Assembly: GCF_029222925.1 (NCBI RefSeq)
Contig: NZ_JARHUI010000001.1
Span: 310,986 to 374,985, forward strand
Direction: 5' to 3'
From: Algoriphagus sp. CAU 1675
GTDB lineage: Bacteria > Bacteroidota > Bacteroidia > Cytophagales > Cyclobacteriaceae
DNA: 64,000 nucleotides
The position numbers and the translations under genes were made by a program. Shown one piece after another: positions 1-8,149 of the stretch. Position 1 is the stretch's first letter, and each line of letters opens with the position of its first letter. Below the pieces are notes generated by a model. The model searched no databases, was not told the DNA's origin, and saw nothing but the letters and a program-made list of their open reading frames with translations.

Positions 1-1
1 T

Positions 2-190
2 CTATCTACTCAATCTACCAATCTGATCGATAATTTTAGCCCGGAAGACATCATAGTAACGGATCGGGAGGGAAGTGAATCTGTATTTAAGAGGTTAAGG
101 AGTGAAGACCTTTCTTCTTGGTTGAATGATTATACACTTGGAGATTTGTGGGGGCAAAATAAACTTGGAGCACAACCCTACAGCGTTTGA
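2..190 (+). CDS. C-terminal end of an AAA-type ATPase (partial)
   Basis: Reading frame 2 is open from the window edge to a TGA at 188-190, giving the last 62 residues of a protein that starts outside the window. The tail (SSWLNDYTLGDLWGQNKLGA) resembles the C-terminus of predicted AAA/SMC-like ATPases usually encoded just before DUF4276 proteins. That is family knowledge; no ATPase motif is visible in this fragment. Its TGA overlaps the ATG of the next gene (TGATG), so the two are probably co-translated. A role as a defence ATPase is inferred from the neighbours. Confidence 0.55.
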   Translation, partial: LSTQSTNLIDNFSPEDIIVTDREGSESVFKRLRSEDLSSWLNDYTLGDLWGQNKLGAQPYSV

Positions 191-834
191 TGAAGCGATT
201 AGTTTTTATTGTTGAAGGGGACACAGAAATAATTTTAGTCCAAAATCATATCGTTCCCTATCTGATTGGATTAGGTTTCACTATTTCAATGCATGCTCAG
301 ACGATCACAACCAATCGAAAGCAACACAAGAAAGGAGGGGTTACAGATTATGCCAAATTCAAGAACGAGGTAATCCGAACTTTTGCCCAAGGAAATGTGA
401 TTATTACCACGCTGATAGATTTTTTCAGACTTCCGAATGACTTTCCCGGATATACTTCCAATTCTAACCTAATTCATCAAGTCGAGGCGTCGATTCATGA
501 GGATTTTGGAAACAATCCAGATTTTATTCCTTACATCCAACGCCATGAATTGGAGGCATTGATGTTTTCGGGAAGGGAAGGTTTTGAATTGGTGATAGAT
601 CAAGGTGATCAACTAGCAAAAATTGATCAAATTCTGAATACCTACTCTAATCCGGAGGATATCAATAACGATCCTGAAACAGCTCCATCTAAGCGGTTGA
701 TCAAGATTTTCGGATACGACAAAACAGGAGACGGCGAAATGATTTTGGAAATGCTTGGGATTGACCAGATGCTTCAAAAATGCCCAAGATTTAAAGAGTG
801 GATTGATAAACTCATTCAAAAACTTTCGGAATGA
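190..834 (+). CDS. DUF4276 family protein, partner of the upstream ATPase
   Basis: This 214-residue protein has an N-terminal strand with FIVEGDTE, a mid-protein RHELEALMF and a PSKRL motif near residue 160, the pattern of DUF4276. The EGDTE strand recalls the acidic start of TOPRIM-like nucleases, so a nuclease role is possible but unproven. ATG at 190 is preferred over the in-frame TTG at 187 because it overlaps the ATPase stop. Its own stop overlaps the start of hsdR (ATGA). The three genes therefore form one transcript in which an ATPase/DUF4276 pair sits directly in front of a restriction subunit. Confidence 0.75.
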   Translation: MKRLVFIVEGDTEIILVQNHIVPYLIGLGFTISMHAQTITTNRKQHKKGGVTDYAKFKNEVIRTFAQGNVIITTLIDFFRLPNDFPGYTSNSNLIHQVEASIHEDFGNNPDFIPYIQRHELEALMFSGREGFELVIDQGDQLAKIDQILNTYSNPEDINNDPETAPSKRLIKIFGYDKTGDGEMILEMLGIDQMLQKCPRFKEWIDKLIQKLSE

Positions 835-3800
835 AATTCACTGAATCCCAACTCGAACAGGTATTTATCTCGCTTTTGGAAACGCAGGGTTATCCCTATG
901 TACCCGGAGAGGAGATTATCCGATCCAAGGAGGAAGTTCTGATTCGGGAGGATTTGCAGCGATTTCTCAAGGAGCAGTATGCCGAGGAGCGAATCACTCC
1001 CAACGAGATTTTTGGTATTATCCGTGATCTGGAAAAGTTGCCTGCCTCCGATCTCTACGAGACCAACAAAACCATTATGCATTGGGTGCGGGATGGCTTT
1101 CTGCTGAAGCGTGAAGACCGAAAGCAGAAAGACATCTACATTTCCCTGATTGACTATCAGCATCCCGAGCGCAATATTTTCAAATTTGTCAATCAGTTGG
1201 AGATCCAAGGCTTTGAACGCCGGATCCCTGATGGGATTCTTTATATCAATGGACTACCCTTGGTCGTATTTGAATTTAAATCTACCATCCGGGAGAGTGC
1301 CACGCTTTTTTCGGCCTATGATCAGCTGACCAATCGCTACCGAAGGGATATCCCGGACCTGTTTAAGTACAATGCCTTCTGCGTGATCTCCGACGGGGTC
1401 AATACCAAGGGGGGAAGCTTCTTTGCTCCTTATGAATTCTTCTATGCCTGGCGGAAAATCGAAGGTTTGGACAAGGAAATTGATCCAAAGACCGGAAAGT
1501 CCACCCAAGTCCATGGAATTGACAGTCTCTACACCTTGGTCAAGGGTATGCTGGATCAAAGGCGACTGATCGATATCATTCATAATTTTATTTACCTCCC
1601 AGATACCTCTAAGCGGGAGGAGAAGATCGTGTGCCGCTATCCTCAGTATTATGCAGCGACCAAGCTTTTTGAAAATATCAAACTCCATCAGCATCCCCAT
1701 GGAGACGGCAAAGGTGGTACCTACTTCGGGGCGACGGGCTGTGGGAAGAGTTTTACCATGCTCTACCTGACTCGATTGTTGATGAAGTCTGTGGACTTTG
1801 CCAGTCCGACCATTGTGCTGATTACCGACCGAACGGATCTGGATGATCAGTTGAGCGGACAGTTTACCAATGCCAAGCGCTTTATCGGGGATAATGTGAT
1901 CAAGAGTGTGGGAAGCCGGGCCGAGTTGCGGGAAGAACTCAAAGGGCGAAACAGCGGAGGGGTATTTCTGACCACCATCCACAAGTTTAATGAAGACACC
2001 GAGCTCCTGACCCAGCGCAGCAATGTCATCTGTATATCTGATGAAGCCCACCGCAGTCAGACCAATCTCGATCAGAAAGTACGGATCACCGAAAAGGGCG
2101 TGAAAAAGAGCTTTGGTTTTGCCAAGCACCTCCACGACTCCCTTCCCAATGCGACCTATGTGGGCTTTACCGGTACTCCGATCGATGCGACCATGGATGT
2201 GTTTGGAGAAATTGTAGACAGCTATACCATGACCGAGTCCGTGATGGATGAGATCACGGTACGAATAGTTTATGAGGGCAGATCCGCTAAGGTGTTGGTG
2301 GAAAACCAAAAACTCCAAGAGATCGAGCAGTACTACAAAATGGTCGCGGAAGATGGAGGGAATGAATACCAGATCGAAGAAAGCAAAAGACAGATGGCCC
2401 AGATGCGGACGATCTTGGGGGATCCGAGCCGAATCCAAGCCATTGCGGTTGACTTTGTACACCATTACGAAGATCGGGTAGCAGAAGGCAGCACCATTGC
2501 TGGCAAGGCCATGTTTGTATGCAGTACCCGGGAGATTGCCTATCAGTTATATCAGGAGATTTTAGCACTTCGCCCAGACTGGGGAGAGATCCGGATCACT
2601 GAGCCGGGCACAGAACTTTCGGAGAAAGATAAGCGAGAGCTCAAGCCTTTGGCGAAGCTGAATATGGTCATGACCCGAAGCAAGGATGACAAACAGGAGC
2701 TTTGGAACTTGCTGGGGACGCAAGAATATCGAAAGGAGCTAGATAAACAGTTTAAGAACATCAAGAGCAATTTCAAGATTGCCATCGTAGTAGACATGTG
2801 GCTTACTGGATTTGATGTACCCTTTTTAGATACCATGTATATCGACAAACCCCTGCAGCAGCACACCTTGATTCAGACCATTTCGAGAGTTAACCGGAAG
2901 TTTGAAGGAAAAGAAAAAGGCTTGGTGGTGGACTACATCGGGATCAAGAAGCAGATGAATCTGGCACTGAAGCAATATTCCAAAGTGGACAGCCAGAATT
3001 TTGAAGATATCGAACAGTCCATTGTGGTGGTCAAAGATCACCTGAATCTGCTGGAGGCTGTCTTTCATAAATTTGATTCCGGAAAGTACTTCGAAGGAAG
3101 TCCTTTGAAACAGCTAAACACCCTGAATCAGGCCGCTGAATTTGTCCAGCTCACCCAGCAATTGGAGCGGAGATTTATGAATTTAGTGAAGCGGATGAAG
3201 GCAGCATATGACATTTGTTCGGGAAGTGCTGTGTTCAGCAATTTTGAAAAGGATCGAATTCATTTCTACATCGCGGTGCGATCCATTGTCTTTAAACTCA
3301 CCAAAGGAGAAGCTCCGGATACCGATCAGATGAATGCCAGGGTGAGAGCGATGATTCATGAAGCTATCATCAGTGAAGGTGTAGAGGAGATTTTTAAACT
3401 GGGGGAAGAAGATGAGAAAGAGGTAGATATTTTCGAGGCGGACTATTTGGCTAAAATCGACAAGATCAAGCTTCCAAATACCAAGATCAAGCTACTCCAA
3501 AAGCTGTTGGCCAAGGCTATCGATGCTTTCAAGCAGGTAAATCGCGTGAAAGGGATCGAATTCTCTAAGAAAATGCAGCAGCTGGTCGAGAAGTACAATG
3601 AGCGCAAGGAGGCTGATGTTTTGAGAAGCGAGGTATTGGAGGAATTCACAGATGAAATCATAGACCTCTACTATGCTATGAAGAAGGAGAAAGACTCTTT
3701 TGCCGAGTTGGGGATTGATTTCGAGGAAAAGGCCTTTTATGATATTCTCAAAGCCTTAGCGATCAAGTATGACTTCGTGTACCCTGAGGACAAATTGATT

Positions 3801-4001
3801 CACTTGGCCCAGCAGGTAAAGGATGTGGTAGACGATAAGGCCAAGTACACCGACTGGAGCAAGCGGGATGATATAAAGGCAGAACTCAAAGTGGATTTGA
3901 TTATTCTATTGGCAGAAAACGATTATCCTCCGGTAGATCGGGACGAGGTGTACAAGGAGATTTTTGAGCAGGCGGAGAATTTTAAGAAGTATAACTCCTA
4001 G
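831..4001 (+). CDS. hsdR: Type I restriction endonuclease, HsdR (R) subunit
   Basis: HsdR is the motor and nuclease subunit of type I restriction-modification: it translocates DNA from an unmethylated recognition site and cuts at a distance. The 1056-residue length is normal. A PD-(D/E)xK nuclease is seen at D134 with E148-F-K150. The SF2 helicase follows, with Walker A GATGCGKS at 300-307, DEAH at 404-407 and TGTP at 447-450, then WLTGFDVP and the arginine motif QTISRVNR. The rest is a helical C-terminal domain. HsdM and HsdS are not in the window and should lie upstream. The start overlaps the DUF4276 stop by 4 bp. No frameshift is seen, so the gene looks functional. Confidence 0.95.
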   Translation: MKFTESQLEQVFISLLETQGYPYVPGEEIIRSKEEVLIREDLQRFLKEQYAEERITPNEIFGIIRDLEKLPASDLYETNKTIMHWVRDGFLLKREDRKQKDIYISLIDYQHPERNIFKFVNQLEIQGFERRIPDGILYINGLPLVVFEFKSTIRESATLFSAYDQLTNRYRRDIPDLFKYNAFCVISDGVNTKGGSFFAPYEFFYAWRKIEGLDKEIDPKTGKSTQVHGIDSLYTLVKGMLDQRRLIDIIHNFIYLPDTSKREEKIVCRYPQYYAATKLFENIKLHQHPHGDGKGGTYFGATGCGKSFTMLYLTRLLMKSVDFASPTIVLITDRTDLDDQLSGQFTNAKRFIGDNVIKSVGSRAELREELKGRNSGGVFLTTIHKFNEDTELLTQRSNVICISDEAHRSQTNLDQKVRITEKGVKKSFGFAKHLHDSLPNATYVGFTGTPIDATMDVFGEIVDSYTMTESVMDEITVRIVYEGRSAKVLVENQKLQEIEQYYKMVAEDGGNEYQIEESKRQMAQMRTILGDPSRIQAIAVDFVHHYEDRVAEGSTIAGKAMFVCSTREIAYQLYQEILALRPDWGEIRITEPGTELSEKDKRELKPLAKLNMVMTRSKDDKQELWNLLGTQEYRKELDKQFKNIKSNFKIAIVVDMWLTGFDVPFLDTMYIDKPLQQHTLIQTISRVNRKFEGKEKGLVVDYIGIKKQMNLALKQYSKVDSQNFEDIEQSIVVVKDHLNLLEAVFHKFDSGKYFEGSPLKQLNTLNQAAEFVQLTQQLERRFMNLVKRMKAAYDICSGSAVFSNFEKDRIHFYIAVRSIVFKLTKGEAPDTDQMNARVRAMIHEAIISEGVEEIFKLGEEDEKEVDIFEADYLAKIDKIKLPNTKIKLLQKLLAKAIDAFKQVNRVKGIEFSKKMQQLVEKYNERKEADVLRSEVLEEFTDEIIDLYYAMKKEKDSFAELGIDFEEKAFYDILKALAIKYDFVYPEDKLIHLAQQVKDVVDDKAKYTDWSKRDDIKAELKVDLIILLAENDYPPVDRDEVYKEIFEQAENFKKYNS

Positions 4002-4147
4002 AAAGAGGAAGGATTTTGCAAGGCTGGTACTTATCTTTTTGTCTATTTTCTTTTCCAATACATTGTTTTAAAAAGATTGCCATCGGCTGGCTTCAAAGCA
4101 ACTTCAGGCATCATTAGATTTTTTATTCCAGACTTTAGGCTCAAAAA

Positions 4148-4273
4148 TCAATAAAACCAATTCTTCTTCCAGCCCAGATCCTGGGAAGCATAGATACTGG
4201 ATTTTCCGCTGGCTACATAGGCGGCCTAACAGGCAATACCCAGATAGATTCCAACTTCCCAGCCAAAGAGTTC
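4148..4273 (-). pseudogene. Remnant of the 3' end of a ClC chloride channel gene
   Basis: On the minus strand this encodes ELFGWEVGIYLG..., then a TAG where the intact gene has a leucine codon, then the last 27 residues ending WKKNWFY and TGA. It matches the end of the intact ClC gene at 31481-32827. The last 75 bp (4148-4222) are identical and the other 51 bp differ at about eight positions. Nothing of the channel remains beyond 4273. The stretch between hsdR and nosY (4002-4322) holds no other gene I can support. Confidence 0.85.
4148..4273. repeat. Left copy of a 126-bp direct repeat flanking the nitrogen-oxide block
   Basis: About 94% identical to 31481-31606 in the same orientation, with the first 75 bp identical. 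The two copies bracket the nos, NO-defence and regulator genes. Both derive from the 3' end of a ClC gene; the right copy is part of the intact gene. Confidence 0.85.
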
Positions 4274-4322
4274 GGGCAAGTTGAAGCCCATTGGTTTATT
4301 TTAAGTCAAAGTCAGGCTTGAA

Positions 4323-5090
4323 TCAAAAATCCCTTTTATTAAAAACCCGGGCTGTTGAAATAGTGGGAATCAATATCCAAAGAGCCAATGAACCGATTGC
4401 CACCGACACTCCTGATCCAGATGAGAAAAACTGCTGGAAAAAGGCTCCTGTATAGCCCATCAAAGCCGAAATGTCCAATTGCATCAGCATTAGAATTCGT
4501 CCCAAATCTACGGGGTTGAGCATGACAAGTGCCAATGTCGTTTTTTCCAAAGGATAATCCGCAAAGCTGTAAATGATGTACAAGACCAGTCCGTCGTAAA
4601 CTAGGGAAAAGTAAATCCAAAGGGCCAGGCTAAGCCCAATTGCTTTCGCTTTATCCCTGGAAAGTACACTTGCCCAGAATGCAAATCCCGTGAACACGGT
4701 ACTTAAAATGACTCCAACAGCCAATAGGGTCAACAAACTACTATCAGCTCCCCAGAGAATCATCGGCAATCCAAATCCCAATATCAGGGAAAGGCTCAGC
4801 ATAATTATTACTGCCAAAAGTTGGCTACTAATCACGTGAATGCGCTTCACCGGCTGCGCAAGCATCAGTTCTATAAACTCCAGATTATTGTAAAAATGAG
4901 TGGTGGCAAACACTGCCGAGATGAGTGGGATAAAAAGGATCATGATGTTCATCAGACTGAGAGAAACTTTGCTCAGGTCGTCTGAAACTTGGTAAATCGA
5001 AATCGCCACCAAGGCCAAAAACACGGTATAGATGATGGCAAAGCGGGATTTAAGAATATCGTAAAGTGCGTATTTCAGTAACTTAAACAT
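4323..5090 (-). CDS. nosY: NosY, ABC transporter permease for nitrous oxide reductase maturation
   Basis: NosY is the membrane part of the NosFY ABC transporter that works with NosD to mature the copper-sulfur CuZ centre of NosZ. The 255 residues show about six hydrophobic segments and the ABC-2 pattern, including the LAQPVKR stretch of the coupling region. It is last in the leftward run ric to nosY and overlaps nosF by 8 bp, suggesting translational coupling. The ClC remnant lies just 50 bp downstream. Confidence 0.85.
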   Translation of the reverse strand: MFKLLKYALYDILKSRFAIIYTVFLALVAISIYQVSDDLSKVSLSLMNIMILFIPLISAVFATTHFYNNLEFIELMLAQPVKRIHVISSQLLAVIIMLSLSLILGFGLPMILWGADSSLLTLLAVGVILSTVFTGFAFWASVLSRDKAKAIGLSLALWIYFSLVYDGLVLYIIYSFADYPLEKTTLALVMLNPVDLGRILMLMQLDISALMGYTGAFFQQFFSSGSGVSVAIGSLALWILIPTISTARVFNKRDF

Positions 5091-5826
5091 GGCTCAATTG
5101 GGGATTAGTTGACTTTTTTTTTAGGGTCCACTCCATCAGCCTGGCGATGGCAGGGGAAAACTTACTTTCTCCGGTGATTTCCTTCAGTTCCTCTATGGTA
5201 TCGGAGAAAAAGACCTCGCCTTCGTAAATGTAAACGGCCCGGTTGGTGAGTTCCTCCAGGTCACTTAGAATATGGGAAGTAATCAGAATCAGCTTTCCTT
5301 TTTCGCGTTCCTTTTTGATTTTGGCTTTGAACAATTCCACGGCAATCGGATCCAATCCGGCTGTAGGTTCGTCAAGAATGAGGATTTCCGGATTGAAGAG
5401 AAATGCCAAGGCCGCGGAGACTTTTTGTCGGGTTCCACCTGAGAGGGTGCCCAGTGCTTTTTCTTTCATCTCTTCCAATCCAAAAGCCTCCATCAGGTCC
5501 AAATCGTAAGTTTTGATCTCAGGACGCATGTCCTTCATCATAGAGAAAAGCTGTCCTATCTTCATATTGGAGGGGTAGTGGCCGATCTGAGGCATATAGC
5601 CGATCTGCTTGCGGTAGGTCACGTCACCTTTGATGGATTGGCTAGCGACAGTGATGTCTCCACTGTCCGGGATGACCATGCCGAGGATGGTTTTGATGAG
5701 TGTGGTTTTGCCTGAACCGTTTGGACCCATTAGGGCGTAGCTGTTGCCTAGCTCAAACTCCAGATTGAATTCCTTTAGCACCTGTAGCTTGCCAAACTTT
5801 TTGGATATGTTTTTAACCGAAATCAT
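5083..5826 (-). CDS. nosF: NosF, ABC transporter ATPase for NosZ maturation
   Basis: NosF energises the NosFY transporter that supports CuZ assembly. The 247-residue ATPase has Walker A GPNGSGKTT at 34-42, the signature LSGG at 128-131 and Walker B ILILDEPTAGLDP at 148-160. It overlaps nosD by 14 bp and nosY by 8 bp. Sequence alone would only say ABC ATPase; the placement between nosD and nosY makes NosF secure. Confidence 0.9.
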   Translation of the reverse strand: MISVKNISKKFGKLQVLKEFNLEFELGNSYALMGPNGSGKTTLIKTILGMVIPDSGDITVASQSIKGDVTYRKQIGYMPQIGHYPSNMKIGQLFSMMKDMRPEIKTYDLDLMEAFGLEEMKEKALGTLSGGTRQKVSAALAFLFNPEILILDEPTAGLDPIAVELFKAKIKKEREKGKLILITSHILSDLEELTNRAVYIYEGEVFFSDTIEELKEITGESKFSPAIARLMEWTLKKKSTNPQLSHV

Positions 5827-7045
5827 AGGGTCGCATTTTAGGGGAGTGATCGATCATTTCATTGGGAGTCATGGTGGGAAGGATTTTCTCCATCTTATCG
5901 AGAAGTGTCACCATAAAACTCCGCCAAAGCATCACCGAAGCGGGGATTTTCTCAACAATCACACTGTATAAGTTGATGGGACGATAGGGCACATCACCGA
6001 TTTTGTCACGGTTGAGATCATAGCCCTCGTACTTGTCCCAGTAGTTTTCTTTTAATTCGTTGAGAACCGTATTTCCATTGGTACTGATGTCAAAAGTGTT
6101 TCTAGTAAAGTTATTAGCCTCAAAGAGATTTTGGTCACAACTCGCCATCAGCTTGAGTGCCCAGCCGTTTTCCTTAAAGTTATTGTCCTTAAAGTCGATT
6201 CGGCTGCTGCCCTCCATGTAGATTCCCACTGTGTTTTTTTGAAAGACATTCCCGATCACTTTGCTATCGGAAATATCTTTGAGGAGAATCCCATAAGCAC
6301 TGCTGCCCCAGTTTTCTTCAAAGCGGTTTTCCTGCATGGTTACGTTTTTGGTGTACATGACCGCTACTCCGGCACCATTTCTCCGGAAGGTATTTTTCAA
6401 GTAGGTATTGTCATGAGCAAACATGAAATGTAGGCCATAGCGCATATTTCCATGGATCAGGTTTTCTTTGGCCAGGGAGTTGGTCACAAATTCCAGGTAA
6501 ATCCCATCCCGGTGACCCGAAACCTCATTTTTTTCAATCAGGTTGTCCTTGCATTTCCAAAGGTGAATACCATTTCCAACCTCAAACTCTCGTGAAGCAG
6601 AAGCTTTGATCTTGTTGTTTCGGATGGTTAGGTGAGAGGAGTTGGAGAAGTGAAGTCCAAAGAAAGTCTCTTCGAGTATATTGTTTTCGATGACACAGTT
6701 TTTTGAATCAAAGAATTTGATCGCGGCTGAATCATCCATATTTGACTTACCTGTGTTGATAAATTTCAGCCCCCGGATCAGCACGTTTTCGGCAGCTACC
6801 AGGAAAATATTTCCTTTGCCTTCACCGTCCATCACGGGGTAATTTTCCCCGATCAGACTCAGTGGCTTTCGGATTGTCACCGCTGAAGCTTGGTAATTTC
6901 CCGGAGAAAAAAACAAAGTGTCCCCTGGTGTTGCACGATCCACCGCAGCTTGAATAGATTGACCGGGCTTGAGGATGATCTTGGCCGCCTCTGCAGAAAA
7001 CCCTAGAAAGATCAGCGTCAAAGCCAATAGAAAGAGTCGTTTCAT
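5813..7045 (-). CDS. nosD: NosD, periplasmic beta-helix protein for NosZ copper-site maturation
   Basis: NosD is a periplasmic right-handed beta-helix protein that works with NosFY and NosL to deliver sulfur and copper to NosZ. The 410-residue product has a signal peptide (MKRLFLLALTLIFLGFSAEA) and repeated CASH-type turns rich in N, G and D, such as IRNNKI, IEKNEV and YLKNTF. I chose ATG at 7045, where the signal peptide begins and only 2 bp after the nosL stop, over an upstream in-frame codon inside nosL. Confidence 0.92.
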   Translation of the reverse strand: MKRLFLLALTLIFLGFSAEAAKIILKPGQSIQAAVDRATPGDTLFFSPGNYQASAVTIRKPLSLIGENYPVMDGEGKGNIFLVAAENVLIRGLKFINTGKSNMDDSAAIKFFDSKNCVIENNILEETFFGLHFSNSSHLTIRNNKIKASASREFEVGNGIHLWKCKDNLIEKNEVSGHRDGIYLEFVTNSLAKENLIHGNMRYGLHFMFAHDNTYLKNTFRRNGAGVAVMYTKNVTMQENRFEENWGSSAYGILLKDISDSKVIGNVFQKNTVGIYMEGSSRIDFKDNNFKENGWALKLMASCDQNLFEANNFTRNTFDISTNGNTVLNELKENYWDKYEGYDLNRDKIGDVPYRPINLYSVIVEKIPASVMLWRSFMVTLLDKMEKILPTMTPNEMIDHSPKMRPYDFG

Positions 7046-7047
7046 GG

Positions 7048-7482
7048 CTATTTGAATTGAGTGGTGAGCTCTCCCCAAGCGAGGTAAACGCCCCCATTTT
7101 TGGTTTTAAATTCTTCCAAGAGGTCAAACTCCGGAAATGCCACGACATTGGAAGCCATAGGCGTTTTGAAGTCTGGTGACTTGAGGTAATGGGCGAAATT
7201 GGCATCGATCAAGGTACCGGGATTGAGGTAGTCCATGACGAGTATATGCTTAAAAGTCTGGGCTTTGCCCTCTTCAGAATCCATATAGCCCATCATACAG
7301 TTGACATCGTCAAAGATGAAAATCTTTCCTTTCTCAGTGACCAGTTCGGCTCCATATTTGGGATCCATGAGGGTCATTTTACAGTGATGGCAGGCATCCT
7401 GGCCCAAGAGGATGGGTCTTGGTTCAGAACTACAAGCTGCCAGTATCAGAAGAGAAATCAGTACTATCGGTAATCGTTTCAT
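7048..7482 (-). CDS. nosL: NosL, copper chaperone lipoprotein
   Basis: NosL binds Cu(I) and hands it to apo-NosZ in the periplasm. The 144-residue protein has a lipoprotein signal with a lipobox (LAAC, C17), then CHHCKM at 31-36 and M39. These Cys and Met residues are the expected soft ligands. A second conserved stretch reads DDVNCMMGY. Its position between the NosB-like gene and nosD is the usual arrangement. Confidence 0.92.
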   Translation of the reverse strand: MKRLPIVLISLLILAACSSEPRPILLGQDACHHCKMTLMDPKYGAELVTEKGKIFIFDDVNCMMGYMDSEEGKAQTFKHILVMDYLNPGTLIDANFAHYLKSPDFKTPMASNVVAFPEFDLLEEFKTKNGGVYLAWGELTTQFK

Positions 7483-7525
7483 AGCAAGGGTTAATTAATG
7501 GTCATTAGGTCATTTAATCGATAAA

Positions 7526-8095
7526 TTATTTTCCTTTTCGATCAAGGAACACCGCCAGAATCATCAATCCTGCACCTCCCATCAAAATCCAACTACCGAT
7601 ATCCGGGCCTGAATAAGCGAGAAAATTGAGGAGTTGTTTGTATCCAATGAGGGGTGGCTGGTAGCTCATGCCTTCTACTTTGATGGCGGCTTTGGGGTCA
7701 AGCTCGTGTCCGTATTCATAGCCCCAACGGTACATATCTATCAGGATGGCAATGCCAAAGAGAGTAATCAGTCCAAGGAAGGAATAAAGAGACCACTTTT
7801 TCCCAATCAGAAAAAAAGCGACTCCCAAACCGATCATTGCTCCCATGAAATATTTCAGGTAGGTGAATTCGGGAAACATCTCTACTCCGATGTGCCTCAT
7901 TCCGATGTAGTGGTTGACCCCGTTGATCTGATCCACATTGCCACTGAGATGGTCTATCCAGATTTTCATATTCAGTCCTTCTGGATATTGTGGAGCCCAA
8001 AGGCTGATCTGCCAAAGCGGAGTGAAATAAGCGGGAACCAGAGTCAACACCGCTAGTAAAAGTAAGATCCGGTTGGAGGGACTAATGGATTTCAT
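7526..8095 (-). CDS. Four-helix membrane protein of the nos operon, NosB-like by position
   Basis: A 189-residue membrane protein with about four hydrophobic segments and an extracytoplasmic stretch (NHYIGMRHIGVEMFPEFTY) rich in His and Met. ATG 8095 is preferred because the longer frame adds only a non-hydrophobic leader overlapping the hairpin. In non-proteobacterial (clade II) nos clusters a membrane protein called NosB follows nosZ, and this gene has that position. I cannot confirm homology from sequence. A role in metal supply or electron transfer to NosZ is inferred from context. Confidence 0.6.
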   Translation of the reverse strand: MKSISPSNRILLLLAVLTLVPAYFTPLWQISLWAPQYPEGLNMKIWIDHLSGNVDQINGVNHYIGMRHIGVEMFPEFTYLKYFMGAMIGLGVAFFLIGKKWSLYSFLGLITLFGIAILIDMYRWGYEYGHELDPKAAIKVEGMSYQPPLIGYKQLLNFLAYSGPDIGSWILMGGAGLMILAVFLDRKGK

Positions 8096-8112
8096 AGTTT
8101 TTGGGGAGAAAA

Positions 8113-8137
8113 TCGCCGGTGGAATTTCCACCGGCGA
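8113..8137. other. Strong hairpin between nosZ and the NosB-like gene
   Basis: A perfect 12-bp inverted repeat (TCGCCGGTGGAA, then its complement) with a single-base loop. No long U tract follows on the minus-strand transcript, so it is not a classic terminator. It may stabilise the nosZ 3' end or reduce read-through into the maturation genes. Confidence 0.6.
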
Positions 8138-8149
8138 AAGTGGATTGGT

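Noticed and set aside
1254..2465. 403-codon open frame on the minus strand inside hsdR
   Set aside because: Antisense shadow of a strongly conserved helicase gene; its translation has no recognisable domain.
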